Shown: positions 1-6,711, counted from the stretch's first letter. The stretch is 7,081 bases of DNA from JBFHRE01 sp041591895 (GCA_041591895.1 JBFHRE010000121.1:1-7081), one strand, 5' to 3'. Made by a program: numbers and translations. The notes: generated by a model not told the origin, from the letters alone.

Positions 1-1792
1 CCAGGCGACGGCCGCCGAAGTCGTCGGCCCGAACATGGATCCCGCCGTACAGACGGGAGATCCCCGCCTGGTCGGCGGCGTCGTAGTAGGTCGCCCACGG
101 CAGCGTGACCGGCTGACCGGGACCGGCTTCGAACTCGAATCCGCCTGCCTCCACCGTCCATTCGCCCAGTCCACCGGGCACGAACTCGTTCCCGGTGAAT
201 GCCGTGAGCACCTCGGCGGATGCCCGGCTGAACGTGCTGTGACCCGAAACGAATGCTGCAAACGCAGGGGTGACGAAAGTCGGAAGCTGATACGGGACCC
301 ACTGCTCCGCCAGGATCCAGCCGACCCCGCCCAACTGGGTCTCTCGGTCCTCGGGGGTCCCCAGCCAGGTCCGGATCGCCACCTCACCCACGTGGTCGGC
401 GAACTGGGCGTGACGCTCACCCGCAGCCGACGACTCCTCGGTGATCACCTCGACGAGCCCGGACTCGAGCGGGAGACCTTCGGGGTGGTAGGAGGGATCG
501 GCGGGGTCGCTCGACTGTCCAAGGCCACCCATGTACCGGATCATGGAGATCGGGCGCACGTAGTCGTGATGCCGCTTGAGGCCCCAGGCCGCCACCGCGG
601 CGTCGTGGTTGGCTCCATTGAGAGCCAGGTAGAGCTTCACGTCCCACTCGAGCCGGTCGAGCGGTTCTCCGGTTCCCTCCAGCCGGAGGTCCGGATCGAG
701 CCGATCCGACACGTCGTTGGCGAGGACGTTCCAGTGACCGGGCGGCGTCTCCGACTTCGGTCCGTCCGCCCAGTACTCGGCCACCGCCCGGGCGAAGTCC
801 GACTCGAGAATCAAGTTCGGCTCGTAGGGACTCCCGGTCACGGGGTTGGCGTCGTGGCCGGTTCCGTCGTTGGTGCCGAGCGGGTTGTTGCCCCAGGCCG
901 CCGGGGAGATGTCGATCGTCTCCGAATTGTTCGGGTCGAGCAGGCTGCTGAACCGGATCACCTGAACTGCGGCATCCTTGAACTCGGCGTCGGTATCCGG
1001 GTCACCGAGGAGCGGGGGTCCGTCGATCGGGATCGGCACCCCGGCATCTCCGCCGGGGGGAATGGCGAAAGGTGTGACGTGACCCCAGTGAGGATCGACG
1101 AACTGCTGGGTTCCGTTCACCACCGGGATTCCGTTCTGCGAGATCATGTTCTCGATCAGGAGCGGTTGCCACCGGTTGGGGTCGCGCATCTCCGCCCCGG
1201 AACCGGCCACCACCAGGGCCCGGTTGACAGGGGCGTAGGTGTGGTCGTCATAACCATCCGCCTCGAGGCTTCCGTCCTCCAACCCGGCGGCGATGATCGT
1301 GGCGGCGATCCGGTTGCCGATCGCAGTCGGTGAATCCCCTTCGGTGGTCGTCACCTCGATCGGATAACAGAGCGACTCCATGAGAGCGTCGAACTGCGGG
1401 ATCGAATCCGAACCGCCGACCGCCTCCAGATACCGGTGCTCGAGCACCCTGTAGGCGGCGTAGCTGATCGCCTCGTCCCGGGCAGATTCAACATCTCGGG
1501 CCGCCTGCTTCTCGCTGACGAACAAGCCCGTTCCGGCATCGTCGTACGCCGCCCAGGCGTCCCACATCGCCGCCGACATGTGATAGAGGTTGCGAGCGTG
1601 GACGGTGGGCGCGGGAAGATCGCGGCGGATGGCGTCGAGAGCGGCCTCGTCCCATTGCCGGGCGACGGTCCACTCGGGATGTTCTACGGTGCGAACACAC
1701 GCCGGCGGCCGGTTGGACCAGGCCACCGCTCCGGCGCCGAGAACCAAGACCAGCGCAGCTGTGACCAAGATGACGGGACGCCTGGAACGCAT
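1..1792 (-). CDS. Vanadium-dependent haloperoxidase / PAP2-superfamily protein, C-terminally truncated by window edge
   Basis: The minus-strand frame is open from an ATG at 1792-1790 to position 1 (597 codons, no stop). Residues 1-6 are basic (MRSRRP) and residues 7-25 are hydrophobic, giving a Sec signal peptide or N-terminal anchor, so the protein should act outside the membrane. There is no lipobox and no proper twin-arginine motif. All vanadate-pocket motifs of the haloperoxidase/PAP2 acid phosphatase fold are present. K406 and R413 lie in LKRHHDYVRP with the same 7-residue spacing as K353/R360 of Curvularia chloroperoxidase. S516-G517-H518 lie in VSGHSTFSRA. R580 and H586 lie in SRLYGGIH with the fungal 6-residue spacing. 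From the family, the expected reaction is peroxide-dependent halide oxidation, but some members are phosphatases and the sequence does not decide. About 110 residues separate the first and second motifs, about twice the fungal spacing, indicating a large insertion. No good Shine-Dalgarno precedes the ATG and no in-frame ATG or GTG was found upstream. The family usually ends shortly after the last His, so little is probably missing. Confidence 0.9.
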   Translation of the reverse strand, partial: MRSRRPVILVTAALVLVLGAGAVAWSNRPPACVRTVEHPEWTVARQWDEAALDAIRRDLPAPTVHARNLYHMSAAMWDAWAAYDDAGTGLFVSEKQAARDVESARDEAISYAAYRVLEHRYLEAVGGSDSIPQFDALMESLCYPIEVTTTEGDSPTAIGNRIAATIIAAGLEDGSLEADGYDDHTYAPVNRALVVAGSGAEMRDPNRWQPLLIENMISQNGIPVVNGTQQFVDPHWGHVTPFAIPPGGDAGVPIPIDGPPLLGDPDTDAEFKDAAVQVIRFSSLLDPNNSETIDISPAAWGNNPLGTNDGTGHDANPVTGSPYEPNLILESDFARAVAEYWADGPKSETPPGHWNVLANDVSDRLDPDLRLEGTGEPLDRLEWDVKLYLALNGANHDAAVAAWGLKRHHDYVRPISMIRYMGGLGQSSDPADPSYHPEGLPLESGLVEVITEESSAAGERHAQFADHVGEVAIRTWLGTPEDRETQLGGVGWILAEQWVPYQLPTFVTPAFAAFVSGHSTFSRASAEVLTAFTGNEFVPGGLGEWTVEAGGFEFEAGPGQPVTLPWATYYDAADQAGISRLYGGIHVRADDFGGRRL

Positions 1793-1830
1793 AGAGCAGA
1801 TTCTGCCTAGTCGGATCGGATGGTTGCGCG

Positions 1831-1859
1831 AGCAATCTATACGTCCGTCCAGTATTGCT
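1831..1859. repeat. Inverted repeat AGCAAT...ATTGCT, candidate operator
   Basis: AGCAAT at 1831-1836 and ATTGCT at 1854-1859 are perfect 6-bp inverted arms separated by 17 bp. The spaced-arm form and its position over the putative haloperoxidase -10 fit a dimeric regulator site, but six-base arms can arise by chance. It is about 58 bp upstream of the candidate xylF -35, so it could serve either divergent gene or neither. Confidence 0.25.
1836..1841 (-). promoter_or_regulatory. Possible -10 element for the haloperoxidase gene
   Basis: Read on the minus strand these bases are TATAGA, a good -10 match, 44 bp before the haloperoxidase ATG. The best -35 candidate, TTGGGT, is 19 bp upstream, which is long and weak. 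The element lies inside the inverted repeat at 1831-1859. It was chosen by eye and no transcription start is known. Confidence 0.25.
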
Positions 1860-1889
1860 AACCCAAGGGTGTCGCCTGTCGAGTGCCGT

Positions 1890-1908
1890 CGATCGCGAAA
1901 AACGATCG
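1890..1908. repeat. Paired CGATCG palindromes upstream of the xylF promoter
   Basis: CGATCG occurs at 1890-1895 and 1903-1908, separated by CGAAAAA. The pair forms a 19-bp inverted repeat ending 8 bp before the candidate xylF -35, a usual place for an activator site or upstream operator. CGATCG is common in high-GC DNA, so this is only suggestive. Confidence 0.25.
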
Positions 1909-1916
1909 TGCAGTAA

Positions 1917-1944
1917 TTGACCCCGGCGATTCCTGCTTCATAGA
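1917..1944 (+). promoter_or_regulatory. Candidate sigma70-type promoter for xylF
   Basis: TTGACC at 1917-1922 matches five of six bases of the TTGACA -35 box. After a 16-bp spacer comes CATAGA at 1939-1944 as the -10. Transcription would begin near 1951, leaving a 5' leader of about 55 nt before the xylF start at 2006. It is the best promoter-like pair in this intergenic region and faces the importer operon. Confidence 0.5.
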
Positions 1945-2005
1945 GTTCGCAGTTCTACGTTCGCCGGTGGTCCATCGGTGATCCATGTCCAAGAAAGGGA
2001 CCTCA

Positions 2006-3073
2006 ATGAAACAAAAGGCAAGAATGGTCGGGCTGCTCGCAGTCGTCGCCATGCTCGCAGTGGCCTGCGGCGGCGACGGAGGCGGCGGTGGTGGCGGCGA
2101 CGACGAGCTCATCGTCGGCGTCTCCTGGAACAACTACAACGAAGAGCGGTGGGCCCGGTGGGACGAGCCGGCCATCAAGGAGGCTCTCGCAGCCGCCGGA
2201 GCGACGTACATCTCGTCGGACGCCGGGTCGTCGGCCGAGAAGCAGCTGGCCGACGTCGAGAACCTGATCTCCCAGGGTGCCGATGCGCTCATCATCCTGG
2301 CCCAGGACGGGACGGCCATCCTCCCGGCAGTCGCCAGCGCCCTCGAGGCGGGTATGCCGGTGATCGCCTACGACCGGTTGATCGAAGACCCGGGTGCGCT
2401 CTACATCACGTTCGACAACGTGGGTGTAGGCCGTCTCCAGGCCGAGGTGATCTACGACCTGGTGCCAGAAGGCAACTACGTGATCATCAAGGGCAACCAG
2501 GCCGACGCCAACGCCGACTTCCTCCGTGCCGGATACGAAGAGGTCATCGGCGATGCCGTGGCCTCGGGCGCCATCACCATCGTTGGTGAGACCTACACCG
2601 ACGACTGGAAGCCGGAACTGGCGCAGACCCACATGGAGCAGTTCCTGACCCAGGCCAACAACGAGGTCGACGCAGTTCTCTCCGAGAACGACGGCATGGC
2701 CTCCGGTGTCGTGGCCGCCCTCGAGGCCCAGGGCCTCGCAGGATCGGTGCCGGTTTCCGGGCAGGACGGCGATCAGGCGGCACTCAACCGTGTGGCTCTC
2801 GGCACCCAGTCGGTCTCGGTCTGGAAGGACGCCCGTGAGCTCGGCAAGGCCGCCGGTGAGGCTGCCGTTGCGCTGGCCGGGGGCACTGCCCTCGCAGACG
2901 TGGCCGGTGTCGTCCAGTTCGACTCCCCGGGTGGGAACTCGATGACGTCGATCCTGCTCACGCCGATCGCCATCACCCAGGACAATCTGAACCTGGTGGT
3001 GGATGCCGGATGGATCACCAAGGACGCGCTCTGCCAGGGCGTGGCCGCGGGAGCAGTGGCGGCCTGCGCCTGA
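2006..3073 (+). CDS. xylF: D-xylose ABC transporter substrate-binding lipoprotein (XylF-like)
   Basis: This is the extracytoplasmic sugar receptor of a CUT2-type importer (355 aa). Residues 1-20 form a signal peptide with a basic start and hydrophobic core, ending in a lipobox LAVAC with C21 as the lipidated residue. A glycine/aspartate-rich linker follows, then a periplasmic-binding-protein type I fold. The match to XylF rather than to ribose or galactose binders rests on recognised segments: the ENLISQGADALIILA block, VIAYDRLI, YITFDNVGVGRLQA, the NADFLRAGYEEVI helix, VSGQDGDQAALNR, LGTQSVSVWK and LLTPIAI. The start at 2006 is preferred over ATG 1985 because AAAGGGA at 1994-2000 sits 5 nt upstream and gives a conventional signal peptide; the earlier start would add seven residues and lose that site. 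It is the first gene of the importer operon. The tail carries two late cysteines (C343, C354), possibly a disulfide. Substrate is inferred from similarity and the nearby xylA. Confidence 0.93.
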   Translation: MKQKARMVGLLAVVAMLAVACGGDGGGGGGGDDELIVGVSWNNYNEERWARWDEPAIKEALAAAGATYISSDAGSSAEKQLADVENLISQGADALIILAQDGTAILPAVASALEAGMPVIAYDRLIEDPGALYITFDNVGVGRLQAEVIYDLVPEGNYVIIKGNQADANADFLRAGYEEVIGDAVASGAITIVGETYTDDWKPELAQTHMEQFLTQANNEVDAVLSENDGMASGVVAALEAQGLAGSVPVSGQDGDQAALNRVALGTQSVSVWKDARELGKAAGEAAVALAGGTALADVAGVVQFDSPGGNSMTSILLTPIAITQDNLNLVVDAGWITKDALCQGVAAGAVAACA

Positions 3074-3094
3074 TCCCAGCCCCGATCCGATGAG

Positions 3095-3131
3095 GGAGAC
3101 GCCCCCCGGGCCCGACCCGGGGGGCGTCTCC
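3095..3131 (+). terminator. Perfect 16-bp GC-rich stem-loop between xylF and xylH
   Basis: GGAGACGCCCCCCGGG (3095-3110) pairs without mismatch with 3116-3131 around a five-base CCCGA loop, starting 21 bp after the xylF stop codon. The sequence that follows, GCGTTAATC, lacks a run of T, so it is not a classical intrinsic terminator. Partial terminators or 3'-protecting hairpins directly after binding-protein genes are a known way to make more receptor than permease. In high-GC actinobacteria, hairpins without a U tract can also terminate. Both readings fit; the downstream genes show no clear promoter of their own. Confidence 0.8.
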
Positions 3132-3206
3132 GCGTTAATCTCGCGGACCCATGCAAGACGGCATCGACACCGAATCCGACCTCGAACAACTGACTGAAAG
3201 TGGGCC

Positions 3207-3214
3207 GGGAGAGG
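3207..3214 (+). promoter_or_regulatory. Ribosome binding site that sets the xylH start
   Basis: GGGAGAGG lies 5 nt before the ATG at 3220 and is the strongest Shine-Dalgarno in the xylF-xylH gap. The in-frame ATG at 3151 has none. This is the main reason for choosing the shorter permease. Confidence 0.65.
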
Positions 3215-3219
3215 CGGCG

Positions 3220-4515
3220 ATGGCCGTCGCCGGCGGATTGCGGGGGGTGGCCGAGTGGGGGCGACGGAGCTTCCGGGCGGCGGAGATCGACGTCCGTCTC
3301 GTCGGAATGCTGGTGGCATTGGTCACCATCTGGATCACGTTCGACATCCTGTCGGGCGGGACCTTCCTGTCGCCCCGGAACCTATGGAACCTGTCGGTCC
3401 AGACGACGATCGTCGCCATCATGGCGAGCGGGATGGTGCTGATCATCGTCACCCGCAACATCGACCTCTCGGTGGGCTCGATGCTGGGAGCCATCGGGAT
3501 GTTCATGGCTCTGCTCCAGGCCGAGTGGCTCCCCGAAATACTCGGGTTCGATCACGCGCTCACCTGGGTCATCACCGGAGTCGCCGGCGTCATCTTGGGG
3601 GCCTTGATCGGCGGGTTCCAGGGGGTGATCGTCGCCTACGGCCGGATCCCATCATTCATCGTCACTCTGGGCGGACTGCTTGTGTGGCGGGGCGTGGCGT
3701 GGAGGCTGGCCAGCGGCCGAACCATCGCCCCGATGGACACGACCTTCCAGTTGCTCGGGGGCGGGTCCCGGGGAACCCTGGGGGGAACGGTCAGCTGGAT
3801 CGTCGGCGGCGTGGCTGCCGCCGCATTCGTGGCGTCGATGGTGCTGCGAAGGCGACAGCGAGCCAAGTGGGGATTCGGGTTGAGGCCGACCTGGATCGAG
3901 GCCTCTCTCGCCGTTCTCGGCACCGCGGTGATTCTCGGGACGGTCGCAGTGATCAACAGCTACCCGATGCCGGTGAACCTGGCCCGCGCCTACGCCGACG
4001 AGCGGGGAATCGCCTGGCCCGAAGGCGGACTCCAGATCCCGTTGGGGATCGCCAATCCGGTGATCATCGCCATCGTGGTCACGTTGATCATGTCCTACGT
4101 CGCCACCCGACGACGGTTCGGGCGGTACGTGTTCTCCATCGGTGGGAACCCCGAAGCAGCCGAACTGGGAGGTATCAACTCGCGCTGGACGATCGTCAAG
4201 ACCTTCGCGCTGATGGGTGTTCTGGTCGGAGTGGCAGCTGCGGTCCAGATCGCCCGCCTCAACGCCGCCACCAGCGGTCTCGGAACGCTGGCCGAGCTGT
4301 ACGTGATCGCGGCGGCGGTCATAGGCGGCACGTCGCTCTCGGGCGGGGTCGGGACCATCCCCGGTGCGGTCCTCGGGGCGCTGGTGATGCAGTCGCTCCA
4401 ATCCGGCATGGTTCTGCTCGGAGTCGACGCACCGATCCAGGACATCGTGGTCGGCGTCGTGCTCGTGCTGGCGGTCGGTCTCGACACGATTTACCGGAGG
4501 AGGGCCAGCCGATGA
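3220..4515 (+). CDS. xylH: Xylose-type ABC transporter permease (XylH-like, BPD_transp_2 family)
   Basis: This is the membrane channel subunit of the importer, 431 aa from ATG 3220. Hydrophobic segments suggest about ten membrane spans, the first near residues 26-44. Family hallmarks include RNIDLSVGSMLG after the second span and YGRIPSFIVTLGGLL in the middle. The cytoplasmic coupling region runs GGNPEAAELGGINSRW and is followed by AAVIGGTSLSGGVGTIPGA. A central hydrophilic stretch (LARAYADERGIAWPEGG) before IPLGIANPV probably faces outward. An in-frame ATG at 3151 would add 23 residues. It has no ribosome binding site, and 8 of those 23 codons end in A or T, unlike the body of the gene, so I prefer 3220. 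However, some homologues carry an N-terminal extension of similar size, so this is not settled. The stop overlaps the xylG start (ATGA), implying translational coupling. The gene lies 88 bp beyond the post-xylF hairpin and shows no promoter of its own. Confidence 0.9.
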   Translation: MAVAGGLRGVAEWGRRSFRAAEIDVRLVGMLVALVTIWITFDILSGGTFLSPRNLWNLSVQTTIVAIMASGMVLIIVTRNIDLSVGSMLGAIGMFMALLQAEWLPEILGFDHALTWVITGVAGVILGALIGGFQGVIVAYGRIPSFIVTLGGLLVWRGVAWRLASGRTIAPMDTTFQLLGGGSRGTLGGTVSWIVGGVAAAAFVASMVLRRRQRAKWGFGLRPTWIEASLAVLGTAVILGTVAVINSYPMPVNLARAYADERGIAWPEGGLQIPLGIANPVIIAIVVTLIMSYVATRRRFGRYVFSIGGNPEAAELGGINSRWTIVKTFALMGVLVGVAAAVQIARLNAATSGLGTLAELYVIAAAVIGGTSLSGGVGTIPGAVLGALVMQSLQSGMVLLGVDAPIQDIVVGVVLVLAVGLDTIYRRRASR

Positions 4516-5297
4516 CCACCGAGACCCGAACCCCGCTCGTCGAGATGAAGAACATCCACGTGTCGTTCGGAGGCGTCCATGCCGTCGAAGACGTCACTGT
4601 CGACCTCCATCCGGGCGAGGTCGTAGCGCTGGTCGGCGGCAACGGCGCCGGCAAGACAACGCTGATCCGGACGCTATCCGGGGCCCACCCGGCAGATTCG
4701 GGCGAGATCCTGATCAACGGGGAGCACGCCACCATCACCAATCCGAGGGACGCCAAGCACTACGGAATCGAGACGATCTACCAGACCCTGGCCCTGGCCG
4801 ACAACGTCGACGCCCCGTCGAACATGTTCCTCGGACGTGAGCTGACGAACCGCTGGGGGAGCCTCGACGACGCGGCGATGGAGGACGCCACCCGGAAGGT
4901 GATGGGTCGGCTCAACCCCAAGTTCAAGAACTTCAAGGTGCCGGTGATGTCGCTCTCCGGTGGTCAGCGGCAGTCCGTGGCCATCGCCCGCGCCGTCCAC
5001 TTCAACGCCAAGATCCTGATCATGGACGAGCCGACCGCCGCCCTTGGGCCTGCGGAGACGGCCCAGGTCCGGGATCTCATCGAGCAGCTGCGAGCCGAAG
5101 GGATCGGGATCTTCCTCATCAGCCACGACATCCACGACGTCTTCGACCTCGCCGACCGGATCAGCGTGATGCTCCAAGGACGGCTGGTGGGTACGGTCAA
5201 CAAGGCCGACGTCACCAAGGACGAAGTGCTGGGGATGATCATCATCGGCAAGAAGCCGGGCGAGACGACAGCCGACGAAGTCCAGTCGTTCCACTAG
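4512..5297 (+). CDS. xylG: Sugar ABC transporter ATP-binding protein, single-domain (XylG/FrcA-like)
   Basis: This cytoplasmic ATPase energises XylH (261 aa). The nucleotide-binding domain is complete: Walker A GGNGAGKT (42-49), Q-loop Q91 in IYQTLALADNVD, signature LSGGQ (148-152), Walker B ILIMDEPT with D172 and E173, and switch H205 in LISHD. The segment around Q91 together with MFLGRE is characteristic of ATPases of CUT2 monosaccharide importers. E. coli XylG, RbsA and AraG are about 500 aa with two fused ATPase domains; this protein has one. It ends cleanly at a TAG and xylA faces it, so it is not a truncated two-domain gene. One-domain CUT2 ATPases such as FrcA of the Sinorhizobium fructose importer are known and would act as homodimers. 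The start overlaps the xylH stop by 4 bp. The xylG symbol follows from operon context; by architecture, frcA-like is equally fair. Confidence 0.9.
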   Translation: MTTETRTPLVEMKNIHVSFGGVHAVEDVTVDLHPGEVVALVGGNGAGKTTLIRTLSGAHPADSGEILINGEHATITNPRDAKHYGIETIYQTLALADNVDAPSNMFLGRELTNRWGSLDDAAMEDATRKVMGRLNPKFKNFKVPVMSLSGGQRQSVAIARAVHFNAKILIMDEPTAALGPAETAQVRDLIEQLRAEGIGIFLISHDIHDVFDLADRISVMLQGRLVGTVNKADVTKDEVLGMIIIGKKPGETTADEVQSFH

Positions 5298-5326
5298 CTA
5301 CCAGCTACCAGCTACCAGCTACCAGC
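5296..5326. repeat. Tandem heptamer array, four AGCTACC units plus a partial unit
   Basis: AGCTACC is repeated exactly at 5296-5302, 5303-5309, 5310-5316 and 5317-5323, followed by AGC. The first unit overlaps the last two bases of the xylG TAG stop, so copy number could change without altering XylG. The repeat has no coding role, and its exactness suggests recent slippage or expansion. It lies between the convergent genes xylG and xylA. Confidence 0.9.
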
Positions 5327-5331
5327 GCATT

Positions 5332-5369
5332 GTTAGCTGGAGGCCGGCAGCCGGTAGCCGGCAGCTAAC
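5332..5369. terminator. Bulged hairpin between convergent xylG and xylA, containing degenerate heptamers
   Basis: GTTAGCTG at 5332-5339 pairs perfectly with CAGCTAAC at 5362-5369. Inside, CCGGC (5344-5348) can pair with GCCGG (5357-5361), leaving a four-base bulge on one side and an eight-base loop. The interior is itself three heptamers: CCGGCAG, CCGGTAG, CCGGCAG (5344-5364). The right arm includes the xylA stop codon. No T tract follows on either strand, so a bidirectional terminator is inferred only from its position between facing genes and its fold. A competing hairpin, CCAGC 5322-5326 with GCTGG 5336-5340, is also possible. Confidence 0.5.
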
Positions 5370-6693
5370 GGACTTTCCAGATCACCTGATTGACCGCGTT
5401 CTCCAGAGCCTCCTGGCCCCCGCTCACCGGGCGGGGATCGATCTCCCCCGCCGCCACCCTCGCCTCCAGTGACGTCAGCGACTCGCTGCCGCCCATGATT
5501 CCGCTGCCGAGGGGTCCCGTCCAACCTGCATAACGGCGCTCCCGAGGACCGGTCAGGGTTCGCTCCTCGATCATGGCCGCCGCCACCAGCAGCGACCGGG
5601 CGAGCGTGTCCATGCCCCCGATGTGGCCGTGGAAGAGATCGGTGCGGTCCATCGACTGCCGGCGGAGCTTGGTGTCGAAGTTGAACCCCCCGGTTCCGAA
5701 CCCTCCTCCGCGTAGGATCTCGAACATCGCCAGGGACATCTCTTCGACCGAGTTGGGGAACTGGTCGGTGTCCCATCCGTTCTGAGGATCGCCCCGGTTG
5801 GCGTCGACCGAACCGAAGATGCCGTGGTCCACCGAGTAGGCCACTTCGTGGTGGAAGCTGTGACCAGCCAGCGTGGCGTGGTTCACCTCGATGTTGACCT
5901 TGTACTCGTCCTCCAGGCCGTGCCTGACCAGGAATCCGTGGACGGTCTGACAGTCGTAGTCGTACTGATGCTTGGTCGGCTCCTGGGGTTTGGGCTCGAT
6001 CAGCAGGGTTCCATCGAAGCCGACCTCCCGCTTGTGTTCGGCGACCAGCGTGAGGAACCTCGCCAGTTGGGCACCCTCCCTGGCGAGATCGGTGTTGAGG
6101 AGCGACTCGTAGCCCTCCCGGCCACCCCAGAGGACGTAGTTCGCTCCCCCAAGGCGTTGGGTGGCCTCGAGCACGTGCTTGACCTGGGCGGCGGCGTAGG
6201 CGAAAACCTCCGGGTCGGGATTGGTCGAGGCGCCTGCGGCGTAGCGGGGATGAGAGAACAGGTTGGCGGTCCCCCACAGGAGCTTCACCCCGGTCTCCGA
6301 CATCTTCTTCTCCGCGTAGTCGATCATCGTCTCGAGGTTCCTGGCCGAGGCGGCGAACGTGTCACCTTCGGGGGCGATGTCGACGTCGTGGAAACACAGG
6401 AACGGCACCCCGAGCTTGGAGATGAACTCGAAGGCGGCATCCATCTTGCGGTGGGCGGCCTCCAGCGGGTCTGCCGCGCCGAGCCACGGCCGGTCGAAGG
6501 TACCGGCCCCGAAAACGTCGGATCCGGGCCAGTTGAACGAATGCCAGTAACAGACTGCCATCCGCAGGTGGTCTTCCATCCGCTTCCCGAGAACCGACCG
6601 GTCAGCGTCATAGACCTTGAACGCCAGCGGGTTGTCGGATTCGATCCCCTCGAAGGGGATCTGGTCGGTGACGTCGGTGAAGAAATCGGTCAT
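5365..6693 (-). CDS. xylA: Xylose isomerase, class II
   Basis: This cytoplasmic TIM-barrel enzyme interconverts D-xylose and D-xylulose (and D-glucose/D-fructose) using two divalent metal ions. At 442 aa it has the class II length; E. coli XylA has 440 aa and class I enzymes are about 50 residues shorter. Every catalytic residue is visible at E. coli numbering plus one: H102 and D105 in FHDVD, W189, E233 and K235 in IEPKP, E269 and H272 in IEVNH, D297 in GSVDANRGD, D308 and D310 in WDTDQFP, and D340 in FNFDTK. No key residue is missing, so it should be active. The ATG at 6693 has a strong site, AGGAGG (plus-strand 6699-6704), 5 nt upstream. It converges on the xylFHG operon and starts 30 bp after hypC on the same strand, so it could be read from the hyp transcript or from its own short promoter. 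No xylB lies beside it in this window. Confidence 0.97.
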   Translation of the reverse strand: MTDFFTDVTDQIPFEGIESDNPLAFKVYDADRSVLGKRMEDHLRMAVCYWHSFNWPGSDVFGAGTFDRPWLGAADPLEAAHRKMDAAFEFISKLGVPFLCFHDVDIAPEGDTFAASARNLETMIDYAEKKMSETGVKLLWGTANLFSHPRYAAGASTNPDPEVFAYAAAQVKHVLEATQRLGGANYVLWGGREGYESLLNTDLAREGAQLARFLTLVAEHKREVGFDGTLLIEPKPQEPTKHQYDYDCQTVHGFLVRHGLEDEYKVNIEVNHATLAGHSFHHEVAYSVDHGIFGSVDANRGDPQNGWDTDQFPNSVEEMSLAMFEILRGGGFGTGGFNFDTKLRRQSMDRTDLFHGHIGGMDTLARSLLVAAAMIEERTLTGPRERRYAGWTGPLGSGIMGGSESLTSLEARVAAGEIDPRPVSGGQEALENAVNQVIWKVR

Positions 6694-6711
6694 TGGGTCC
6701 TCCTGGGTCCA

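Noticed and set aside
35..1333. Long plus-strand open frame (432 codons) opposite the haloperoxidase
   Set aside because: Its translation is Arg/Gly/Val/His-rich with no recognisable motif, while the minus strand encodes a continuous haloperoxidase with all active-site residues. It is a high-GC antisense shadow.
1941..1957. TAGA...TCTA imperfect palindrome overlapping the candidate xylF -10 and start of transcription
   Set aside because: Only the outer four bases pair consistently, which is too short to call an operator.
1985..2005. Upstream ATG as the xylF start
   Set aside because: It would place the good Shine-Dalgarno inside the gene and add a polar MSKKGTS stretch before an already complete lipoprotein signal peptide.
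2003..3319. Minus-strand open frame (438 codons) opposite xylF
   Set aside because: It is antisense to a clear XylF, runs through the perfect hairpin and into xylH, and has no family motif.
3255..4511. Open frame that would extend xylG upstream across all of xylH
   Set aside because: The xylG frame has no stop within xylH, but the upstream translation is Arg/Gly-rich shadow sequence. XylH is the real product there and xylG starts at the ATGA overlap, so this is not a fusion.
5296..5371. Heptamer repeats considered as a CRISPR array or attachment site
   Set aside because: The units are only 7 bp, abut directly without spacers, and no integrase or cas gene is near.
5333..6277. Second minus-strand frame overlapping xylA (314 codons)
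   Set aside because: It is an off-frame reading of xylA with low-complexity Arg/Pro/Gly translation; xylA has complete catalytic residues and a strong ribosome binding site.
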